This document shows, in pieces, positions 21,846-26,492 of a stretch of DNA of 26,492 nucleotides. A program made the translations under genes and the position numbers. The notes under the pieces were generated by a model. The model saw nothing but the letters and a program-made list of their open reading frames with translations, was not told the origin of the DNA and searched no databases. Source of the DNA: Lobulomyces angularis (lineage: Eukaryota; Chytridiomycota; Chytridiomycetes; Lobulomycetales; Lobulomycetaceae); assembly GCA_027604685.1 (NCBI GenBank), contig JADHYX010000248.1, forward strand, positions 1 to 26,492, given 5' to 3'. Position 1 is the stretch's first letter, and every line of letters begins with the position of its first letter.

Positions 21846-22689
21846 TTAAAGTTTTCCATTTACCCATAAAACGAATTTTCCTAAATAAGGAATCCGGCTA
21901 AGATGAAATTTTTTTTAAAGAAAAAAAGAAAAACTTATTAAATAAAAAGATTTCAATTTGTCTTATTACCCTATTACAGTACCAAGAATCCTTTTTTCCG
22001 AAATCCACAACTGCCCAGGATTATAGATTTCTCTATCGTCCACCCCAACATTACCATCCCCTTTTGTTAAATAGAAATACTTTCGATTATTTTTTCTACA
22101 ATTAATAGAGAAAGGTTATTATTTTTTAAAAAAAAAAATATTAAATATATAAGCTAATCAAATTTTTTTTTTCTTACTGTATATGAACTTCAATAACTCT
22201 ATTGATTATTGCTACATTTCTTTTTTTTAATTTATACAAAACTATATCACCAATATTAACATCTTTATTAAATTTTTTTAAAAATAATATATCCCCCTTC
22301 ATTATTGTTGGTTCCATAGTTTGACTAGATTAAAAAAAAAATTTTTAATTTTTTTTTTCTTTTTGTAATCATTGTATATTTGTAATTATACCTTGAATGT
22401 ATTAATATGGGATATTTAATATCTTGAAGTAAACAAAAACCTAAGTTGAAAAAAAAAAAAAAAAATTAATCAAATAAAATAAAGTGTGTTTGGAAAAAAA
22501 ATAAAAATTCAAAAATTTAAAATAATAGTAAAAAAAAAATAAATTAAAAAAATTCAAAATAATATTAAAAAAAAAAAAAGAAAAGAGTAATTGAAAATAC
22601 AAAAAATACAAACTTATCCAAAACATCAAAATTGGATTTATCATTGAAAAACAACACAATACATTATTTAAAAACTTTTTAACATGCAT
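21846..22689 (-). CDS. SEC11: SEC11-like signal peptidase family protein with altered catalytic residues
   Basis: Five exons (22689-22614, 22440-22392, 22324-22178, 22095-21970, 21897-21846) give 149 residues. One N-terminal hydrophobic segment (about 9-31) precedes the S26B core. Blocks in order are SSQTMEPTIMKGDILFL (box B), IGDIVLYK, NVAIINRVIEV (box D), YLTKGDGNVGVDDREIY (box E) and GTVIGRIPYLGKFVLWV. These match eukaryotic SEC11 (SGSMEP, IVHRV, LTKGDNNAVDDR, GFVPYIG). SEC11 is the catalytic subunit of the ER signal peptidase complex, with a Ser-His-Asp centre. Here the Ser position is Thr44 and the His position is Asn83, while the Asp residues at 104 and 110-111 remain. It also lacks the usual C-terminal hydrophobic helix. 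So it is probably a paralogue or pseudoenzyme, or at best a Thr variant, and a standard SEC11 is expected elsewhere. A possible extra 5' exon at 22884-22840 could replace the first five codons. Confidence 0.85.
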
Positions 22690-22839
22690 TTTTTTTTTTA
22701 TTTTTTTTTTTTTTTAATTTTTATTAAAAAAAAAATGGAAAAAAAAATGTATTTTAATTTTTTTTTTTTTTTTTGAAGAAAATTATGATTTGTTTAAATT
22801 AGAAGATATTGATAAAGTTAACTGTGATTAATTACTTAC

Positions 22840-22884
22840 TAAAATGAGGAAGTTTGTTGATTGAATAAATGAGAACTTCAACAT
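22840..22884 (-). other. Orphan exon-like segment upstream of the SEC11-like gene
   Basis: On the minus strand an ATG at 22884 opens 15 codons (MLKFSFIQSTNFLIL) directly followed by GTAAGT, the ideal donor. A TATATAAG lies about 22 nt before the ATG. The phase (0) would fit an acceptor AAAAAG just after the fifth codon of the SEC11-like first exon. It may be an alternative first exon, the first exon of an unseen small gene, or chance. Confidence 0.3.
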
Positions 22885-22905
22885 CTTTGAGATCCAAATC
22901 CTTTA

Positions 22906-22913
22906 CTTATATA
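22906..22913 (-). promoter_or_regulatory. TATA box candidate
   Basis: TATATAAG on the minus strand sits upstream of the orphan exon-like segment and about 217 nt upstream of the SEC11-like ATG. It is an unusually clean consensus in a locally less homopolymeric stretch. Confidence 0.3.
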
Positions 22914-23376
22914 CTCTAAAGATCAATAAACATGGTTTCTAAACGGTTTTTTTTTTTTTTTAAGATATATATACAAAAAAATTGATAATCAAATCAAGTT
23001 GATTTTTTTAATTTTGCATTATGTGGCATAAAATGATATGTTACTTTATGAGTAGCACATATAATTAATTAATGATGAAATTTTTTTTTAGAAAATTTAA
23101 AATATTTTTGAATGTATACTTCAAACTTTTTTGTTATATTATTTAGAGTTATGAATAAATTCCTTATTTTTTTTATTTAACTAAATTTATGTGTTAAAAA
23201 CAATTAAAATTAAAAAATATTTATTTACTAAAAAAAAAAAAAAAAATGGTATATATCTTAAAGAGAAATTAACTTTTTTTTTTTTTAGCTACTCTTGGTA
23301 TATATTTTAACAAATCAAATGATTTTTTTTCCTAAAAAAAAAAAGCAGTAGAAAACGAAGATAAAGAACTTTGAAA

Positions 23377-24405
23377 TCAATATGCACTAGCTTGGGATTC
23401 AAAAGGCCTTAAGTCTGAAAATTTAGAGGTTCCACCTACTGAATCAGTAACGCTGCTGAATCCAGAAACTCCAGAGCCTGTCCCGCTCACTTGGATGCTG
23501 CTTTTTTCTGAAGAAAAGTTTCTATCGTCAATTTCTGACTTTTCTTTGGTTTTTACGTAGAACAGAAGGTCAAGCAACTCCAGCGAAACCATCAGATGAA
23601 ACCAGGAAACACTGATTGCTAGGAAGGTGTATTCTTCTTCCAAACCAAACACCCCAACTAGCGTAAAGGCAGCATTCAACACAAAGATTAATGATAACAA
23701 TGTATACAGCGTCACTTTAACTTTAAACTGCTTCTTCACATTTGTCTTGGCGTTAACGGTAATGACCATCCTTATCATTGCTATGTTTAAAGCTAACTCA
23801 ATAACAGTGAACACCCCTGCATAAATGAACCTTCCGTTGGTGTAATACCTGTGCAAGACTGCATATGCTTGAAGGTTGTCGAGTTCCAGAGCTGCTTGAA
23901 AACCAGTGAATGTAGCGACCAAAAACAGGTAGTGCATAAAAAAGTAGGTCTTAAAAAATAGTAGCGTAAAATACTGCCAGGTTCCCCTAATAACCATCGC
24001 CAACACCGAATATTTGTGCATTGTTAGATAAATTATAAATAATCCTGTCATCCAGTAGAAAAATGTTAAATGGCAGCTCATCCAGATCGTGGCCAGTATA
24101 TTTCCTCGTTCCTTTGTGTACTTCAACAATACATAGTAGTTTAATTTGTATTTGGTAAAAAAGTCAGCTGTCCTGTAGACAAATGGTTGCTCCGCTAAAC
24201 TTATGAATGAACTGATTATCGCTACTACAAAAAACATTCCTGAATATCTAAGGTGAATTGAGCAGTTGTACCATTTTGACTCTTTTTTTTTTTGCAGTGC
24301 AATTTTAAGTAAAACTCTGATAAATTGAACAATTAGGAGTATACTAGATATCACTGAAAATGAAAGCGTTACTATCCGTAATGCTGTAGGTTCAAAAAAA
24401 TTCAT
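23377..24405 (-). CDS. Intronless seven-helix membrane protein, family unknown
   Basis: A single uninterrupted frame of 342 codons ends in TGA. Seven hydrophobic segments lie at about residues 8-37, 54-70, 103-128, 145-168, 191-213, 229-250 and 255-279. They are followed by a charged stretch (VKTKEKSEIDD) and a Ser/Gly-rich tail of about 60 residues ending SQASAY, which is probably cytosolic and phosphorylatable. The topology resembles GPCR-like 7TM proteins, but I see no DRY, NPxxY or rhodopsin Lys motif and do not assign a family. Two features set it apart: it has no intron although every other complete gene here has two or more, and it is richer in G+C (38-47% in two 60-base samples, against 28% in a sample from a GET3 exon). 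The ATG is the first in frame and is preceded by an A/T homopolymer region. Confidence 0.85.
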   Translation of the reverse strand: MNFFEPTALRIVTLSFSVISSILLIVQFIRVLLKIALQKKKESKWYNCSIHLRYSGMFFVVAIISSFISLAEQPFVYRTADFFTKYKLNYYVLLKYTKERGNILATIWMSCHLTFFYWMTGLFIIYLTMHKYSVLAMVIRGTWQYFTLLFFKTYFFMHYLFLVATFTGFQAALELDNLQAYAVLHRYYTNGRFIYAGVFTVIELALNIAMIRMVITVNAKTNVKKQFKVKVTLYTLLSLIFVLNAAFTLVGVFGLEEEYTFLAISVSWFHLMVSLELLDLLFYVKTKEKSEIDDRNFSSEKSSIQVSGTGSGVSGFSSVTDSVGGTSKFSDLRPFESQASAY

Positions 24406-24580
24406 AATTTTTTGATTGTTATTTTTTTTAAAAAAAAAATATAAAAATAAAATAAAAAATAACTTTTTTTTTTTTCTTTTTTTTAATTCAATTAATTTTT
24501 TTTTTTTTTCTTTTTTATATAAAAAAATAGAAAATTGTTTTATTTTTAGTTTAAATTTTTTATTATTTTTAATAGTGCGT

Positions 24581-24593
24581 TTCTAGAAAGTTC
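24581..24593. promoter_or_regulatory. Heat-shock-element-like motif (three inverted nTTCn units)
   Basis: TTC-TA-GAA-AG-TTC gives three perfectly spaced alternating pentamers, the minimal consensus bound by heat shock factor trimers. It is about 175 bp upstream of the 7-helix gene ATG. The flanks also make the palindrome TTTCTAGAAA (24580-24589). Function is inferred from the motif only. Confidence 0.45.
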
Positions 24594-24606
24594 TTCCCAG
24601 AACTTT
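24589..24606. repeat. Inverted repeat (hairpin potential)
   Basis: AAGTTCT and AGAACTT flank a four-base TCCC loop, giving a perfect short stem. It overlaps the third pentamer of the heat-shock-like motif. Confidence 0.6.
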
Positions 24607-24673
24607 TTTCACCTAGAATCAGTAACACCAACAAAAAAAATAAAAAACGATAAATGTATAGCGAATCAAGCAC

Positions 24674-24694
24674 AATTACACCAATAGTGTGATT
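24674..24694. repeat. Inverted repeat (hairpin potential)
   Basis: AATTACAC and GTGTGATT flank a CAATA loop. The stem has eight pairs, one of them a G-T type. It lies 70 bp from the other hairpin in the same low-bias island. Confidence 0.5.
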
Positions 24695-24903
24695 TAGCAC
24701 TGGCGTCTTTGATAACACAGTCATCCAACCATTTTTTTATTGTTTTTTTTTTTTTTTTACCCAGAAAAAAAAATCATGGAAGTGTTTATATAATAATTAA
24801 AAATAAAAAATGTTTTATTTATTTAATTTAAAATAAGTGGAAAAGTAATTTTTTTTATTTTTTTTTTTCAATATTAAAAAAATTTAAAAAATTAATTTAT
24901 CTT

Positions 24904-26449
24904 TTATTTATACTCAGCAGAATAAGGTTCTACTAACATCTTACTAAACTTTTTAATGGCTTCAACCCCTCTAACCTCACTAGTTAATAAAGGTAATTTG
25001 CAAACATTGAAATCTTCATATAGATCATGAATTTGATCAAGATATTTTCTTTGCATTTTTGTACGGACTAAACACTATAGTTAAAAATAATTAAATATAA
25101 AAAAAAACCTAAAATTAATTTTTTTATATTACTTGTTCACAATTTGATCCTTCTTTTGGGAATAGCAATTGATTGACGATAATATTATGTGTGTCAATAT
25201 GAAACGAATTTAACTCTTGGATCATTCTTTCTGTTTCATAAAGCGATAAGAATTCAGAGATACAAACACAAACAAAAGTAGTTTTTGAAGGATCTTGAAA
25301 TTGCTTGTTCACTTCTTGAATGGCTAGAAATTTTTATAAGAAATAAAAATTATGATAATTCCTTAAATTTACTTTCTCTCATTCCTTCTAATTTCTGAAA
25401 CATATCCTCAGTAGGAGGAGCACCACCCATTAACCCTGACATACTAGAAAGCATTGGAGCTAAATATTTATGTTAAATATAGATTTTGCATTAGTGTCTT
25501 ACCAACTTTTCCTCCAAATTGGCTCAATTTCGCTAAAGCTTTATCAAGTACAGTAGGAAAACTTAAAAATCGCAAAGTATGTCCTAATTTATTATTAAAA
25601 ATTTTTGAAAATGAAACTTTATTTAGGTACCAGTTGGTGCGGTGTCAAAAACAATGCAGCTATAATCCATACTCTTCACTAATTTCATAACTTCACTAAA
25701 ACTCATTGCCTCATCAATCCCACTACAAAATATTTTTGAAACAATTTTAATTTTAACATAATTTTTTAATGAAAAATTTTCAAATGATAATAATTTTTTA
25801 AATTTTTTTTTAGTTTCTTTACGGAATTGCATGAGCTATTTCTCCTAAAATTTCATTACTTGCACCATCATTTTTTTCATCCATCAAATCTTGTAAACTA
25901 CCTAAAAGAAAAAATAGGAAAAAACAAATTTAAATTTAAATTTACTTGTAGGATCGATTTCCATCGCAGATAAATTTGTGAACCCATTGACTAGAGTAGG
26001 AGTTTTAGAAAATTTTTGTCCAAACGCATCTTTTTTTTTTTTTGGAAAAAAAAAGTTGGTTAAAGATTCAACAAAAAAAAAAAAAATGCTGTAGATACCA
26101 CTTAAATTATGAGCTGGATCAGTGGATATCAAAAGCACCGATTCTCTATGATAACTTAACTGCACAGCTTTTTTTAATAAAAAAAAAAAATTAAAAATTT
26201 AAAAAAGAGAAAAAAAAATTGTTGATTTTTTTATTACCTAATGAACAAGAATTAGTTGTTTTTCCAACCCCTGAGTATTTTAATAATAAAAAAAAAATTT
26301 TAATTTTGGTTAAATAATTAGAGTTTTGAGATTTCTTTTAAAAGTTAATAACCTCCTTTCCCGCCAACAAAAATCCACTTGAGCGAAGTTTGATCTATAA
26401 TATTTTTTAAACTTGGTTCCATTTCTTCATATGATTCATCGTCAGACAT
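24904..26449 (-). CDS. GET3: GET3/TRC40 ATPase (tail-anchored protein targeting)
   Basis: Ten exons (26449-26353, 26270-26238, 26167-26099, 26029-25946, 25901-25823, 25722-25631, 25583-25503, 25459-25373, 25323-25133, 25074-24904) encode 327 residues, close to family length. The deviant P-loop GGKGGVGKTT is at 29-38, with the intradimer Lys31 and the Walker Lys36. Switch I is [16 protein letters not shown], switch II is DTAPTGHTLRFL (147-158), and the A-loop region is PLLTSEVRG. The zinc-binding CEQC pair is Cys269 and Cys272, split by an intron. The Met-rich client-binding insert ([22 protein letters not shown]) marks eukaryotic GET3 rather than bacterial ArsA. It binds the hydrophobic tail of tail-anchored proteins in the cytosol and delivers them to the ER receptor GET1/GET2. 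The P-loop, switch I and CxxC are each interrupted by introns, all of which restore frame. Confidence 0.97.
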
Positions 26450-26492
26450 TTTTTAAATTTTTTTTTAACAAAAAAAGTTTCTTTGAAATTTT

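Larger units (their letters stand above)
22690..23376. other. Intergenic region, 0.7 kb
   Basis: This lies between the SEC11-like start and the 3' end of the 7-helix gene. Apart from the exon-like segment and TATA-like word listed separately, it holds A/T homopolymers and no gene that I can see. Confidence 0.5.
24406..24903. other. Promoter region of the 7-helix gene and 3' flank of GET3
   Basis: Between homopolymer blocks, positions 24570-24730 form a less biased island with two inverted repeats, listed separately. No tRNA or known snRNA signature (U1, U2, U4, U5, U6) was recognised in it on either strand. Confidence 0.5.

Noticed and set aside
23627..23824. Plus-strand open stretch inside the 7-helix gene
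   Set aside because: Antisense shadow of the clear 342-codon minus-strand frame.
24570..24730. Possible spliceosomal snRNA or box C/D snoRNA
   Set aside because: No U1, U2, U4, U5 or U6 core sequence and no correctly placed C and D boxes; kept only as a structured island.
634..26449. Functional gene cluster linking the ER genes (glucosidase II beta, SEC11-like, GET3)
   Set aside because: They are separated by unrelated genes and lie in an ordinary mixed gene order; shared compartment alone is not evidence of a system.
1..26492. CRISPR array, tRNA, rRNA or complete transposon
   Set aside because: No regularly spaced repeats, no tRNA cloverleaf with A and B boxes, no rRNA core sequence and no transposase or reverse transcriptase motifs were seen.

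Overview
The window is nuclear DNA from a very A+T-rich, intron-dense eukaryote. It is most simply read as a zoosporic (flagellated) fungus or a close relative of one. The genes are short and split by GT-AG introns of about 39-100 nt with T-rich 3' ends, and TAA, TAG and TGA all serve as stops. An axonemal dynein intermediate chain implies a motile flagellum. The proteinase K-type subtilisin and the Rtg3/USF-like bHLH factor suit a fungus. The lineage is an inference; no rRNA or other marker is present.

Layout. 94-360 (+) is the 3' end of an unrecognised membrane protein. 634-2193 (-) is a UDP-glycosyltransferase. 3315-4776 (-) is a secreted subtilisin. 5891-7367 (-) is the meiotic crossover RING protein HEI10/CCNB1IP1. 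7775-10706 (+) is a cation/Ca2+ exchanger of the NCLX (SLC8B1) family. A 34-N assembly gap lies at 10760-10793. 10934-13087 (-) is the glucosidase II beta subunit. 13631-15237 (+) is an unrecognised gene with faint ubiquitin-protease-like traits. 15531-16322 (-) is unrecognised. 16527-17764 (+) is a bHLH transcription factor. 18932-21222 (-) is axonemal dynein intermediate chain DNAI2. 21846-22689 (-) is a SEC11-like signal-peptidase protein lacking the usual catalytic Ser and His. 23377-24405 (-) is an intronless seven-helix membrane protein of higher GC. 24904-26449 (-) is the GET3/TRC40 ATPase. Gene models were spliced by hand, with reading frame and family similarity as guides.

There is no operon-like logic. 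Three genes nonetheless concern the ER and secretory route: the glucosidase II beta subunit (N-glycan trimming and quality control), the SEC11-like protein (signal-peptide cleavage family) and GET3 (tail-anchored protein insertion). DNAI2 serves zoospore motility and HEI10 serves meiosis.

I found no convincing multi-gene undescribed system. The most unusual items are the SEC11-like protein with Thr and Asn at the catalytic Ser and His positions, two GC-AG introns inside the HEI10 gene, an 8-nt microexon in the exchanger gene, stop-free introns of length divisible by three, and the compositionally distinct intronless 7-helix gene with a heat-shock-element-like motif upstream.
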